Shown here one piece after another: positions 32,036 through 41,583 of a DNA stretch of 64,000 nucleotides. Position 1 is the stretch's first letter. The number at the start of each line of letters is the position of its first letter. Made by a program: the position numbers and the translations under genes. The stretch covers positions 154,142 through 218,141 of the forward strand of contig CABVRX010000003.1 of assembly GCA_902500825.1 (NCBI GenBank), in the 5' to 3' direction. The notes under the pieces were generated by a model. It had not been told where the DNA came from, ran no database searches, and saw only the letters and a program-made list of their open reading frames with translations. Source of the DNA: an uncultured Nitrospira sp. GTDB taxonomy: Bacteria > Nitrospirota > Nitrospiria > Nitrospirales > Nitrospiraceae.

Positions 32036-34003
32036 ATGTGCGGCATTGCCGGAATGATGTCCTATCGGGGGCCTGCCCTCGGCCGTATTGTTTCGGGAAT
32101 GGTCGAGATGATTCGTTATCGCGGTCCCGACAATTCAGGAGTGTGGTGCGATGCCGACCACGGACTTGCCCTCGGCCATGCCCGCCTGTCGATCCTGGAT
32201 CTGTCTCCCGCTGGCCATCAACCCATGGAATCGACCTCCGGTCGGTATGTCATCGTCTTCAACGGCGAAATCTACAATCATCTGGAACTCCGAGGGCAGC
32301 TCACGGGCCTGCCGTGGCGCGGGCATTCGGACACGGAGACACTGTTGGCGGCCTTTGAAACCTGGGGTGTGGAAAAAACGCTTCAGGCCACCGTTGGGAT
32401 GTTTGCGTTGGCCTTATGGGATCGCCTTGAGCGGCACCTAGTTCTGGCTCGTGACCGGATCGGAGAGAAGCCGCTGTACTATGGATGGTCCAACGGGACA
32501 TTCCTCTTTGCCTCTGAGCTGAAGGCGTTGGAAGCCTACCCGGATTGGCGCGGTGAAATCGATCGGGATGCCCTGGCTTTGTTCATGCGCTACGCCTATG
32601 TGCCGGTACCACACTCGATCTATACCGGGATTCGAAAGCTCTTACCTGGAACGTATGCGACGATTCCTTCCGAATGTCCGGCCCGCTATTTGCCGGAACC
32701 CACCACCTATTGGTCTGCGGCGGCGGCTGCGAGACAGGTTCGTCCATGCGATTGGACCGATAGCACGGCGGCGGATGAGCTGAACCGGTTATTGAAGGAC
32801 GCCGTCAAGGGACAAATGCTTGCCGATGTGCCTCTCGGTGCGCTGCTATCAGGCGGGATCGATTCCTCGACCGTGGCGGCGCTCATGCAGGCTCATTCGT
32901 CTCGTCCGGTCAAGACCTTCTCGATCGGCTTCCATGATGATGAGTACAATGAGGCTCAGCATGCGAAAGCCGTGGCGGCGCATCTTGGAACCGACCACAC
33001 AGAGTTCTACGTGAGCTCGGCCGATGCCTTAGCCGCGATTCCGTTCTTGCCGTCGATGTATGACGAGCCGTTTTCCGATCCGTCCGCCATTCCTACTCAT
33101 CTTGTCGCCCAGCTGGCCAAACAGCATGTCACCGTCGCGCTCTCCGGGGATGGTGGCGACGAGTTGTTCGGAGGGTACAACCGGTATTCCTGGGGAAGGT
33201 TGATCTGGCGCCGAATCGCGCGAGTGCCCGTTCCCATAAGGGCAATGGCGGCATCCGCCCTGACCCGGCTGTCGCCTGAGCAGTGGGATAGGATCGGCAG
33301 GACACTGAGGTCAGGGCTCCCGGCTTCCCTCCATCTGTCGACCCTCGGGGAGAAGGTGCATAAACTTGCCGCAGTCTTGGATTCGGAGAGTCAGGCGGAA
33401 TTGTATCGCCGGCTCCGGTCGGTACAACGAGAGACTGTTTCCTTGGTCATCGGGGCTCAGGACAAACCGATCTGGGCCGACGTTCAAGGGCGACTGATGG
33501 GGGATCGGGATTTCAGCGAAGCGATGATGCTTCACGATTTGGTCGGATATTTGACCGACGATATCTTGGCCAAAGTCGATCGGGCTGCGATGGCGATCAG
33601 CCTGGAAACCAGGATGCCGCTGCTGGACCATCGCGTTGTGGAATTTTCTTGGAGTCTTCCGCTTTCGATGAAGATCAGGGCAGAAAGCCAAGGGAAATGG
33701 CTGCTTCGACAAGTGTTGTATCGCTATGTCCCGAAACATCTGGTTGAACGACCCAAGATGGGTTTTGGCATCCCGTTGGACTCCTGGCTCAGGGGCAGCT
33801 TGAGGGACTGGGCAGAGGCGTTGTTGGAGGAGTCGCGGCTCAGACGTGAAGGATATTTCGATCCGGCTCCGATCCGAACGAAATGGCGGGAGCATCTTTC
33901 AGGTCGGCGCAATTGGCAGTATTGGCTCTGGAATGTTTTGATGTTTCAAGTCTGGTTGAGTGCTCATGCGCGATCGCCCTCGCCTGCTGTATCTCATCAC
34001 TGA
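32036..34003 (+). CDS. asnB: Asparagine synthase (glutamine-hydrolysing)-like amidotransferase
   Basis: A 655-residue class II glutamine amidotransferase/asparagine synthetase. It starts MCGIAGMMSYRG with Cys2 as the N-terminal nucleophile. The PP-loop of the synthetase half is ALLSGGIDSSTVAALM, and LSGDGGDELFGGYNRY follows. In polysaccharide loci such proteins often transfer an amide to a uronic acid or amino acid substituent instead of making free asparagine. ATG 32036 is unambiguous. Its 3' end overlaps the next GT4 gene by 38 bases. Confidence 0.9.
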   Translation: MCGIAGMMSYRGPALGRIVSGMVEMIRYRGPDNSGVWCDADHGLALGHARLSILDLSPAGHQPMESTSGRYVIVFNGEIYNHLELRGQLTGLPWRGHSDTETLLAAFETWGVEKTLQATVGMFALALWDRLERHLVLARDRIGEKPLYYGWSNGTFLFASELKALEAYPDWRGEIDRDALALFMRYAYVPVPHSIYTGIRKLLPGTYATIPSECPARYLPEPTTYWSAAAAARQVRPCDWTDSTAADELNRLLKDAVKGQMLADVPLGALLSGGIDSSTVAALMQAHSSRPVKTFSIGFHDDEYNEAQHAKAVAAHLGTDHTEFYVSSADALAAIPFLPSMYDEPFSDPSAIPTHLVAQLAKQHVTVALSGDGGDELFGGYNRYSWGRLIWRRIARVPVPIRAMAASALTRLSPEQWDRIGRTLRSGLPASLHLSTLGEKVHKLAAVLDSESQAELYRRLRSVQRETVSLVIGAQDKPIWADVQGRLMGDRDFSEAMMLHDLVGYLTDDILAKVDRAAMAISLETRMPLLDHRVVEFSWSLPLSMKIRAESQGKWLLRQVLYRYVPKHLVERPKMGFGIPLDSWLRGSLRDWAEALLEESRLRREGYFDPAPIRTKWREHLSGRRNWQYWLWNVLMFQVWLSAHARSPSPAVSHH

Positions 34004-35123
34004 GGATTGGTATTTCTGGTCTCATCGTCTCGATTTGGCTCGCGCCGCACGGGACGCAGGCTATGATGTCATCGTGGCGACTCGCGTGACTGATCACGGA
34101 GAACGAATCCGAGCAGAAGGGTTTCAGCTCGAGTCGTTGGAGATGGTCCGTCGGAGCCGCAATCCGTTCCGCGAGGCGGTCGCTGTCGTCGAACTCGCGC
34201 GATTGTATCGGCGCGTCAGACCCGATGTCGTTCATCACGTGGCCATGAAGCCGATCCTGTACGGGTCCGTGGCTGCGTGGTTGACCCGCGTCCCGGCGGT
34301 CATCAACGCATTCGCCGGCCTCGGGTATACCTTCATGGACGGACGGAACCGGCTGTTACGCTGGGGCATGAAGACGGCGTTACGAACCGTTCTCAGTTTG
34401 GGTCATTCGGTCGTTCTGGTCCAGAATCACGACGATCAGGACCGGCTCGTCGGAGAGGGTGTAGCTCTTGCTTCTCGAACGAGAATTATTGCTGGGTCCG
34501 GCATCGATGTCGCGGTGTATGCCTTACAGCCGCAGCCGTCCGGTGTCCCGATTGTTGTTCTGCCGGCACGCATGCTCTGGGACAAGGGTGTAGGCGAATT
34601 TGTGGAGGCTGCCAGACGGTTGAAGCGAAAGGGCCTTCATGCCCGGTTCATTCTCGTCGGTCGACGGGATGAACATAATCCTGCGGCTATCTCGGAGATC
34701 CGTCTGAAGGAGTGGATGCAGGAGGGAGTCGTCGAGTGGTGGGGGCATCGAGAGGACATGCCGGCCGTCTATGCAGAGGCCACACTCGTCGTACTGCCCT
34801 CGTATCGAGAGGGGCTTCCCAAAGTGCTGTTGGAAGCGGCGGCCTGTGGCAGAGCCATGGTGGCTACGGATGTTCCTGGCTGTCGAGAGATCGTGCGAGA
34901 TCGGTTTAACGGGCTACTGGTTTCCCCTAAGGATTCTGTGGCGTTGGCAGCGGCCATTGAAGAATTGCTGTCCGACCGAGAGGCGCGAGAGATTATGGGA
35001 CAGCGAAGCCGGACTCGTGTGGTGGCGGAATGGTCGGGCCCCAGAATTACCGAACAGGTACTTGCTCTCTACCAGGACATGGTGAAGGTTTCGGCCATCG
35101 ATCGTTCCCATGGATATGCATGA
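33966..35123 (+). CDS. Glycosyltransferase family 4 (PglA-like)
   Basis: GT-B enzyme of 385 residues. HHVAMKPILYGSVAAWLTRV, VINAFAGLGYTFMD and the donor site LPSYREGLPKVLLEAAACGR with DVPGCREIVRD place it near the PglA-like transferases, which add the second sugar to an undecaprenyl-diphospho-linked N-acetyl sugar. ATG 33966 is used; GTG 33960 is possible. The downstream epimerase and WecA/WbpL-type enzyme, which would make the acceptor, support this. The ATGA junction with the next gene suggests translational coupling. Confidence 0.85.
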   Translation: MRDRPRLLYLITEDWYFWSHRLDLARAARDAGYDVIVATRVTDHGERIRAEGFQLESLEMVRRSRNPFREAVAVVELARLYRRVRPDVVHHVAMKPILYGSVAAWLTRVPAVINAFAGLGYTFMDGRNRLLRWGMKTALRTVLSLGHSVVLVQNHDDQDRLVGEGVALASRTRIIAGSGIDVAVYALQPQPSGVPIVVLPARMLWDKGVGEFVEAARRLKRKGLHARFILVGRRDEHNPAAISEIRLKEWMQEGVVEWWGHREDMPAVYAEATLVVLPSYREGLPKVLLEAAACGRAMVATDVPGCREIVRDRFNGLLVSPKDSVALAAAIEELLSDREAREIMGQRSRTRVVAEWSGPRITEQVLALYQDMVKVSAIDRSHGYA

Positions 35124-36115
35124 CCAACGTACTGGTAACAGGCGCCGCGGGATTCCTGGGAGCGTTGCTTGTCGACAAGCTCTGCCGATCGGGCCATCAT
35201 GTTCGGGCTGTCCTTCATGATTCGACGCACTCCATCGCACATTTGCAGAATGTCGAGACGATGGTCGCTGACATCCGAGATGCGAAGAAAATGCAAGATA
35301 TAGCGGTCGGCTGTAGCGCCATCGTGCATCTGGCGGCGAAGGTCCACGCAGTTGATGACTTCGGAGCAGAGAAGGGCTACGAAGCCGTCAACGTCGAAGG
35401 CACGAGACACATCCTCGACGCAGCCGTGAGATCCGGAGTGAACCGTATTGTGTTTGCTAGTTCGGTCAAAGTCTTCGGCGAAGAGACGAGCGGGTGTGTC
35501 GATGAAACACAGACTCCTGATCCCCAGACGGTCTATGGCCTGTCAAAATGGCGGGCGGAGCAACTTGTCACGGAGTATGCGGAACGACATGACCTCACCG
35601 CCGTCTCGCTTCGGCTTCCAATGGTCTATGGTCCGACAAAGAAAGGCAACCTGTATCGGATGATCGAGGCTATCGATCATGGGAGGTTCCCGGTCTTGCC
35701 TCGTCTCTCGACCGTCCGAAGCCTCTTACATGTCGAGAATTTTGTACAGGCAGTCTTCCTGTGTCTTCGTGCGCCATGTTTTAAGCGGGCGGCATACATC
35801 GTCGCTGATACCGAACCGTATCGCGTGACCGATCTGTATGACTGGTTGCGAGCCGGATTGGGGAAGGCGCCTCCCCGATGGCGAGTGCCCCTTTGGATAC
35901 TCAAACGCGGTGCGCGATGCGGCGATGTGCTCCAGGCGATCTGTGGGAGACCTGCTCCCTTGACGACGGAACAGTTGACAAAGCTTATCGGTTGCGCGTG
36001 GTACAGTTCGACGGCCATCACGCATGAATTGGGATATCAAGCCTCGTATTCCTTTGAGAAAGCGGTTCCCGAGCTGATGGCATTTTATCGTGGTGCAGCA
36101 AGTGTAGGCGGTTAA
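35120..36115 (+). CDS. NAD-dependent nucleotide-sugar epimerase/reductase (WbpV-like)
   Basis: Extended SDR of 331 residues: NVLVTGAAGFLGALLVDKLC, VHLAAKVHAVDDF, VFASSVKVFGEE and the Y-x3-K pair in QTVYGLSKWRAEQL. The closest known type is the UDP-4-keto-6-deoxy-HexNAc reductase that precedes WbpL-type initiating transferases and yields UDP-QuiNAc or UDP-FucNAc. The matching 4,6-dehydratase is encoded at 41580. ATG 35120 overlaps the GT4 stop (ATGA) and is preferred over a longer in-frame start at 35030. Confidence 0.8.
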   Translation: MTNVLVTGAAGFLGALLVDKLCRSGHHVRAVLHDSTHSIAHLQNVETMVADIRDAKKMQDIAVGCSAIVHLAAKVHAVDDFGAEKGYEAVNVEGTRHILDAAVRSGVNRIVFASSVKVFGEETSGCVDETQTPDPQTVYGLSKWRAEQLVTEYAERHDLTAVSLRLPMVYGPTKKGNLYRMIEAIDHGRFPVLPRLSTVRSLLHVENFVQAVFLCLRAPCFKRAAYIVADTEPYRVTDLYDWLRAGLGKAPPRWRVPLWILKRGARCGDVLQAICGRPAPLTTEQLTKLIGCAWYSSTAITHELGYQASYSFEKAVPELMAFYRGAASVGG

Positions 36116-36234
36116 GAGAGTTCAAAGGCTCGCGTGTCTTGATTTCGACTGGAAAATGAGTCATAGAGCTTGACCGAGAGGCGTCCGTTTAGAGTGGCGG
36201 CTTAGTTAAGGGGCAATGAAGGGGCAATGTCGGT

Positions 36235-37395
36235 ATGTCGATCATGATGGTCGCCTTCCCAGGAATCTTTGCCTTTGTATTGGCCTGGTGGCTTACAAAC
36301 CGGTTATGTTCACCAAAATCATTGCTCTCCATACTCGCTCATCCAAACGAACGGACATTGCATTCCATGCCGACTCCTCAGACCGGAGGGTTGGCCATCA
36401 TCGGCAGTGTGGTGATCAGTCTCATTCTGGCCGCCAGTGTTTTGGCGATTACCGAACCTTCGAAGGCGGTGTTGCCGAAAGGTGTGGCATCAGGGAGTGT
36501 GTGGATCGTGGTTTCGATGCTGCTCATCTTTATCGTGTCCTTCATCGATGACTGTGTCGGTGTTCCCGCCGTACTTCGATTGGGCGTTCAAGCAGTCTCC
36601 GCTTTTATCATTATCGGGGGTGTCGGCTTGACCTTGTCTTCCGTCCCAATTCCCGGAGGACCGAACATTCTGCTCGGGGTGGCCGCGATTCCGGTGAGTG
36701 TCCTTGTCCTCCTGTGGATGGCGAACCTCTATAACTTTATGGACGGGATGGACGGTTTTGCGGGAGGCATGACGTTTTTTGGGTTTGGATTTCTCGCATA
36801 TTTCGGATGGCAAGCCCACTTTCCGGTCATGCTCATCATCGCCACGTTCGTTGCGATGGGCGCACTAGGATTTCTCACCCACAATTTCCCGCCGGCGCGT
36901 ATCTTCATGGGCGATGCGGGGAGCATTACGATCGGATTCTTGGCTGGGACATTGATGATCCTTGGGGTTCGCGACGGAATATTCGAGTTGTGGGTCCCGG
37001 TCATGATTTTTTCGCCATTCATTGTGGACGCGACGGTGACCCTGATCCGACGGGCGCTCCGTCGCAAAAAGATCTGGCAAGCCCATCGGGAGCATTATTA
37101 TCAGCGGTTGGTTCTGAGCGGATGGAGTCATCGTCGAACCGTGCTTGTAGAGTACGGAGTTATGATTCTGTGCGGAGGACTGGCCGTTCTGTATCAGCAC
37201 TCGACGGATGAAGGGCGGCTCATTATTCTTGGCACATGGGCCGGTACGTTTATCCTGCTCGGAAGTTTGGTAAGCAAGTTGGAACGGAATGGAAAGGTCT
37301 CCTGCGCCCATCGAGATCCTGTCGCATCAAGTAGGAAGGCCGACGTGTCGGTTGTTGCGGTTCAAGACCCTCCACGCGTTGTCGTCAAGACATAG
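36235..37395 (+). CDS. Undecaprenyl-phosphate glycosylphosphotransferase (WecA/WbpL-like, MraY family)
   Basis: Polytopic membrane enzyme of 386 residues that transfers a HexNAc-1-phosphate to undecaprenyl phosphate, starting each repeat unit. Family marks are HPNERTLHSMPTPQTGGLAI, FIDDCVG, NLYNFMDGMDGFAGGMTFFG and PPARIFMGDAGSITIGFLAG, including the catalytic aspartates. About ten hydrophobic segments are visible. It is preceded by 119 bp without a gene and follows the WbpV-like reductase, the same order as in several O-antigen clusters. Confidence 0.9.
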   Translation: MSIMMVAFPGIFAFVLAWWLTNRLCSPKSLLSILAHPNERTLHSMPTPQTGGLAIIGSVVISLILAASVLAITEPSKAVLPKGVASGSVWIVVSMLLIFIVSFIDDCVGVPAVLRLGVQAVSAFIIIGGVGLTLSSVPIPGGPNILLGVAAIPVSVLVLLWMANLYNFMDGMDGFAGGMTFFGFGFLAYFGWQAHFPVMLIIATFVAMGALGFLTHNFPPARIFMGDAGSITIGFLAGTLMILGVRDGIFELWVPVMIFSPFIVDATVTLIRRALRRKKIWQAHREHYYQRLVLSGWSHRRTVLVEYGVMILCGGLAVLYQHSTDEGRLIILGTWAGTFILLGSLVSKLERNGKVSCAHRDPVASSRKADVSVVAVQDPPRVVVKT

Positions 37396-37505
37396 CTTGA
37401 AATCTGCCCTAATCGTAGGCCGACCAAGAAATAGCAAGGTGTCTGGGCGTGTCGTCGGCCGGTTGCGAGTGAAGGCCGCCTTTGCATTGGCTTAGTGCGC
37501 AAGTG

Positions 37506-38819
37506 ATGAGTTGGACGAGGGAGAGGTTACAGGTGGAGGCGAGGCGAGCGGCGGGTTGGACGACGACCGCGCTCGCGTTCACCATTCCAATTTGGGTCGT
37601 CGCGGACGGCATTCTACTCGGCCTGCTCGTGCTATGTTGGACAGTCAGTGGCGGGTGGCGTGAAAGACTTCATCGGATCACCGCGAATCCAGTGGCAGTT
37701 GCGGCTATCGTATTGTTTGCATGGCTATTGCTAGGTACGGTTTGGGGAGGGGGAACTGTGGAAGAGAGAGCATTCTGGGTAAAGAAATACGCTAACCTGT
37801 TGCTCATTCCCCTGCTGATTTCGATGGTGATCGATGCCCGAGAAAAAAATCGCGCCATCCTAGCCTTGGCGGCATCGCTGACCGTGACATTAGCATTGTC
37901 TTTTGCCTTAAGCGTGGGGATCCTTCCAACCGGCGGACTCATCAATTGTGATCCTTTCAATCCGTGTTTATTGAAAAAGCAGATTCCATGTGATCCATCC
38001 ATTCCCTGTGTCCCCGCTAATTACCCTCCCGTCTGTGATCCGTCTAATCCGTGTATTTTGAAAAAACACACGACTCACAACTTGCTCATGGCCTTTGGTG
38101 TGCTGCTGTTCGGTGCGCTGGCCTGGAAGTCCTCACGCCGATGGGTCCGATGGTGGTGGGCGGGGGTCGCTTGCTTGGCCGCGAGCAATGTCTTATTGAT
38201 GGTGCAAGGCCGAACCGGATACGTGGTGCTGGCCGGACTTGCCATGGTGGTATTCCATATGTACTTCGGATGGCGGGGCATGGTGGCAGCGGTTATCGTC
38301 CTCACGGTGACATTTTCGACGGCCTATCAGGTTTCCACCTCTTTCCGAGATCGGGTCGATCTTGTCGCCACGGGTGTCGCGCAATGGAGTCCCCAGACGG
38401 CTACCTATGATGGCGTGACCGAACGAATGGAGTTTTTTTACCACACCGTCGGGATCATTCAGGACCATCCTCTGCTGGGCGTCGGCACCGGAGGGTTTGC
38501 GCAAGCCTACGCCGCGCGTGTGCAAAAAATCGGCCTGTCTGTTCCGACTCATCCTCACAATCAATATCTCCTGGTCATGGTACAAGTGGGAATACTCGGA
38601 CTCTGTCTATTGGTCTGGCTCTTTGTGCAACAATGGCGATCGACGGCCCTTGCAGACGATGCGACGTATGGATTGATCGCGAGAGGTCTGGTCGTCACCA
38701 TCGCGATCGGCTGTCTTTTTCAACCTGCGCTCAACGATCATACCGAGAAACTGTTTTACTGCTTGTTCTCCGGTCTTATGTATTCCGGGGATGATTCGCA
38801 ACTCGATACGAGGATATGA
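37506..38819 (+). CDS. O-antigen ligase/polymerase (WaaL/Wzy-like) with Cys-rich periplasmic loop
   Basis: Membrane protein of about 437 residues with roughly a dozen hydrophobic segments and the ligase motif HPHNQYLLVMVQVG plus FFYHTVGIIQDHPLLGVGTG, typical of the Wzy_C family. At residues 148-188 it has an unusual loop with three CDPxxPC units (CDPFNPC, CDPSIPC, CDPSNPC), which would face the periplasm and could form disulfides or bind metal. ATG 37506 is chosen; TTG 37482 is an alternative. It is coupled by ATGA to the next gene. Ligase versus polymerase cannot be decided from sequence. Confidence 0.85.
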   Translation: MSWTRERLQVEARRAAGWTTTALAFTIPIWVVADGILLGLLVLCWTVSGGWRERLHRITANPVAVAAIVLFAWLLLGTVWGGGTVEERAFWVKKYANLLLIPLLISMVIDAREKNRAILALAASLTVTLALSFALSVGILPTGGLINCDPFNPCLLKKQIPCDPSIPCVPANYPPVCDPSNPCILKKHTTHNLLMAFGVLLFGALAWKSSRRWVRWWWAGVACLAASNVLLMVQGRTGYVVLAGLAMVVFHMYFGWRGMVAAVIVLTVTFSTAYQVSTSFRDRVDLVATGVAQWSPQTATYDGVTERMEFFYHTVGIIQDHPLLGVGTGGFAQAYAARVQKIGLSVPTHPHNQYLLVMVQVGILGLCLLVWLFVQQWRSTALADDATYGLIARGLVVTIAIGCLFQPALNDHTEKLFYCLFSGLMYSGDDSQLDTRI

Positions 38820-39616
38820 ATCTTTCCGCTTACATTATCGCCTACAACGAGGCGAAGAAGATCGCCGACACCATCAATAGCGTCCTGTGGGCCGATGAAA
38901 TCATTGTGGCCGATTCGGCCAGTACCGATGAGACTGCTCGGATCGCTCACGACATGGGAGCCCGCGTCGTCCAGATTCCGTTCGAAGGATTCGGCCATTT
39001 ACGCAACCAAGCCATCAAAGCTTGTGCGCATGACTGGATTTTCAGTCTCGACACAGACGAGCAGTGCACCCCCGAAGTTCGTGACGAGGTCCTCATGATC
39101 CTTTCTGGAACTCCCGCACACGACGCGTACCTCGTGCCAAGGCGGAATTACTTCATGGGGCGCTGGATCGAACATTCCGGTTGGTATCCGAATTTCCGCC
39201 AGCCGCAATTGTTTCGGAAAGGGGCGATGAAGTACCTGGAATCTCCTGTCCACGAAGGGTATGAATTACTGACTGCCAAACCTGTCGGTCGGCTGGAACA
39301 TGCGATTTGGCAGATCCCGTTCAGGGACTTTGAGGAGGTCGTCAAAAAGGCCAACCGATATTCGTCGCTGGGGGTGCTGAAGCTCGCCGATCAACGAGTG
39401 TCGATGGGGACCGCGTTGTTTCACGGCATTTGGTCGTTTCTCAAGCATTATGTCGCGAAGCGAGGGTTTCTGGACGGGTGGGCCGGGTTTGTCATTGCCT
39501 TCGGAAATTTCGAGGGAACGTTTTATCGGTATGCCAAGCGGTTCGAACAGCAAGAGACGTGGTCGCTCCCCAAACAAGCGCCTCTTCGGCGCAGTGGCGA
39601 CTCGCCGTCGAAATGA
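38816..39616 (+). CDS. Glycosyltransferase family 2, WaaE/KdtX-like
   Basis: A 266-residue GT2 of the LPS core type. NLSAYIIAYNEAKKIADTIN, ADEIIVADSASTDET, HDWIFSLDTDEQCTPEV (DxD) and RNYFMGRWIEHSGWYPNFRQ with QLFRKGAMKYLESPVHEGYE match the WaaE/beta-1,4-glucosyltransferase group. It is ATGA-coupled on both sides, to the ligase/polymerase and to the next GT2, so the three proteins are probably made together. Confidence 0.9.
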   Translation: MNLSAYIIAYNEAKKIADTINSVLWADEIIVADSASTDETARIAHDMGARVVQIPFEGFGHLRNQAIKACAHDWIFSLDTDEQCTPEVRDEVLMILSGTPAHDAYLVPRRNYFMGRWIEHSGWYPNFRQPQLFRKGAMKYLESPVHEGYELLTAKPVGRLEHAIWQIPFRDFEEVVKKANRYSSLGVLKLADQRVSMGTALFHGIWSFLKHYVAKRGFLDGWAGFVIAFGNFEGTFYRYAKRFEQQETWSLPKQAPLRRSGDSPSK

Positions 39617-40428
39617 AAACATCGGTGATCGTGACGACATACAATCGTCCTGATGCGCTGGCGGTCGTGCTGGAAGGCTATTGCGTTCAAAGCGATCAAG
39701 ATTTTTGGCTTGTGGTCGCCGATGATGGGTCTCAAGGGGAGACCGCCGAGGTCGTGCGGCAATTTGCACGGCGCGCGCCGTTTCCGCTGACACATGTCTG
39801 GCACGAGGATCGTGGGTTTCGAGCCGCCGCCATCCGAAATCGCGCCGTCGCGTCGACAGACGCAGACTATGTGATTTTCACAGACGGTGACTGTGTTCCC
39901 TCGCGCCATTTCGTGCGTGTTCATAAGCAACTGGCCGAACCGGGTTACTTCCTCGGATCGAATCGTGTATTGCTCTCGGCCGAGTTGACGCGCCGTGTCC
40001 TACACCGACGGCTGCCGATTCATGCATGGGGCGGAATCGATTGGATACAGTCTTGGCTTCGACGCGAAGTCAATCGGGTGCTTCCGCTGATCAATCTGCC
40101 CGATGCTCCGTTTCGAAAGTGGACGCCGGACCGTTGGAAAGGCATCAAAACATGTAATTTCTCCGTTTGGCGGACCGACTTGATCCATGTGAACGGACTT
40201 GACGAGTCCTACGAGGGATGGGGGCTGGAGGATTCTGATTTAGTCATTCGACTACTCCATGCCGGAGTCAAGCATAAGAATGCCCGCTTGGCTGCGACGG
40301 TGTTTCATTTATGGCATCCTGAGCAGGATCGCATGAGGCTGCCCGATAATCAAAAACGCCTGGATGATCTGTTGCGGTCGTCGACAGTTCGGGCCGCCGT
40401 CGGACTCGATCAACGCGGCGGTGTCTGA
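39613..40428 (+). CDS. Glycosyltransferase family 2 (GT2 plus galactosyltransferase-like C-terminus)
   Basis: A 271-residue GT-A enzyme with SVIVTTYNRPDALAVVLEGY, VVADDGSQGETAEVV, YVIFTDGDCVPSRHFV (metal-binding DGD) and NGLDESYEGWGLEDSDLVIR. The last motif is the ED-containing acceptor loop of the Glyco_transf_7C type. The ATG at 39613 overlaps the previous stop. The in-frame start at 39430 would bury it in the upstream gene and is rejected. It probably acts on LPS core or O-chain. Confidence 0.88.
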   Translation: MKTSVIVTTYNRPDALAVVLEGYCVQSDQDFWLVVADDGSQGETAEVVRQFARRAPFPLTHVWHEDRGFRAAAIRNRAVASTDADYVIFTDGDCVPSRHFVRVHKQLAEPGYFLGSNRVLLSAELTRRVLHRRLPIHAWGGIDWIQSWLRREVNRVLPLINLPDAPFRKWTPDRWKGIKTCNFSVWRTDLIHVNGLDESYEGWGLEDSDLVIRLLHAGVKHKNARLAATVFHLWHPEQDRMRLPDNQKRLDDLLRSSTVRAAVGLDQRGGV

Positions 40429-40470
40429 TGCCGGTCCGACATCAAGAGGTGACGAGATCAGGATTGTGAC

Positions 40471-41583
40471 ATGAAGCGGGAAATGAACAGCGCGCTGGTC
40501 GTGTGTACGCGTCGAATCGGGGATGTGCTCTTATCTACGCCGGTCGTTCGCTCGCTCAAGGCGGCGTTGTCTCATCTGATGGTCGATATGCTTGTGTTCG
40601 AAGGGACTCAGGATATTGTATCGGCCAATGGTGATATCCGACGAATCTGGACTATTCCCGAACATCCTCCGATCGGTACCCATCTGAGACTGCTCCGCTC
40701 GATTTGGCAACGGTATGATGTCGCCCTTTCCGTCCTGGCCGGCGATCGGCCTACGTTTCACGCTTGGGCCGCCGGCCGATATCGAGTAGGCACTCTCTTG
40801 CCCGACAAGAAATCATGGTGGAAGCGGAGGTTGCTGGATGAATGGGTGCCGTTTGACAATCTGAACACCCATACAGTCAGCATGAATCTCCACCTTCTTG
40901 AACGGTTGGAGATTGAGCCGATTGGGACCCCTGTTGTCAGTTGGAGACCTGAAGATGAAGAATCCGTGCATCGCCTGTTTCCTCGTATGAGGGATCCTCG
41001 ACCATACGCCGTGCTCCATGTCTCCCCAAAATTTTCCTATAAGACCTGGACCGTAGCCGGGTGGATTACCCTTGGTCGATGGCTGATCGACCATGGGATG
41101 ACGGTTGTTGTCACAGGGACTGAGTCAGTCGAAGCGTGGTCCTGTGAGCACGTGGTCCAAGGGTTGCCGGATGCGATCAATCTGGTCGGTCAGGTGACGT
41201 TGCCGGCTCTTGGTTGTCTTTTAGGCCACGCGGCACTCTATGTCGGAACGGATACGGCCGTCAGTCATATGGCGGCAGCGGTCGGTGTCCCGACCGTTGT
41301 GCTGTTTGGACCGTCAAATCCCGTGAAGTGGGGCCCCTGGCCAAAAGACTTTCCTCCGACAACACATAGTCCATGGCAGAGGCAAGGGTCGCAACGGCAG
41401 GGCAATGTGTTTCTCCTCCAAGGTGAAGGGGAGTGTGTCCCTTGCCTGGGTGAAGGTTGCGACCGTCATATCAATAGTCTGAGCGATTGCCTGCAACGGT
41501 TGCCCGTGAATCGTGTGATCCAGGCCGTTGAAACGATGCTGGCGAAAAGTAAGTCACGGGTTTTGACCCTAGGTGGCGTATGA
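40471..41583 (+). CDS. Glycosyltransferase family 9 (heptosyltransferase-like)
   Basis: A 370-residue GT9 enzyme related to ADP-heptose:LPS heptosyltransferases. LVVCTRRIGDVLLSTPVVRS is the family N-terminus. The C-terminal half has HVSPKFSYKTWTVAGWITLG, YVGTDTAVSHMAAAVGVPTV and VLFGPSNPVKWGPW. The usual GDxxxxxP motif is present as GDVLLSTP. It starts at ATG 40471 (or 40483) and is coupled by ATGA to the CapD-like gene. Heptose use would fit the HddA/HddC genes upstream, although LPS heptose is normally ADP-activated. Confidence 0.88.
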   Translation: MKREMNSALVVCTRRIGDVLLSTPVVRSLKAALSHLMVDMLVFEGTQDIVSANGDIRRIWTIPEHPPIGTHLRLLRSIWQRYDVALSVLAGDRPTFHAWAAGRYRVGTLLPDKKSWWKRRLLDEWVPFDNLNTHTVSMNLHLLERLEIEPIGTPVVSWRPEDEESVHRLFPRMRDPRPYAVLHVSPKFSYKTWTVAGWITLGRWLIDHGMTVVVTGTESVEAWSCEHVVQGLPDAINLVGQVTLPALGCLLGHAALYVGTDTAVSHMAAAVGVPTVVLFGPSNPVKWGPWPKDFPPTTHSPWQRQGSQRQGNVFLLQGEGECVPCLGEGCDRHINSLSDCLQRLPVNRVIQAVETMLAKSKSRVLTLGGV

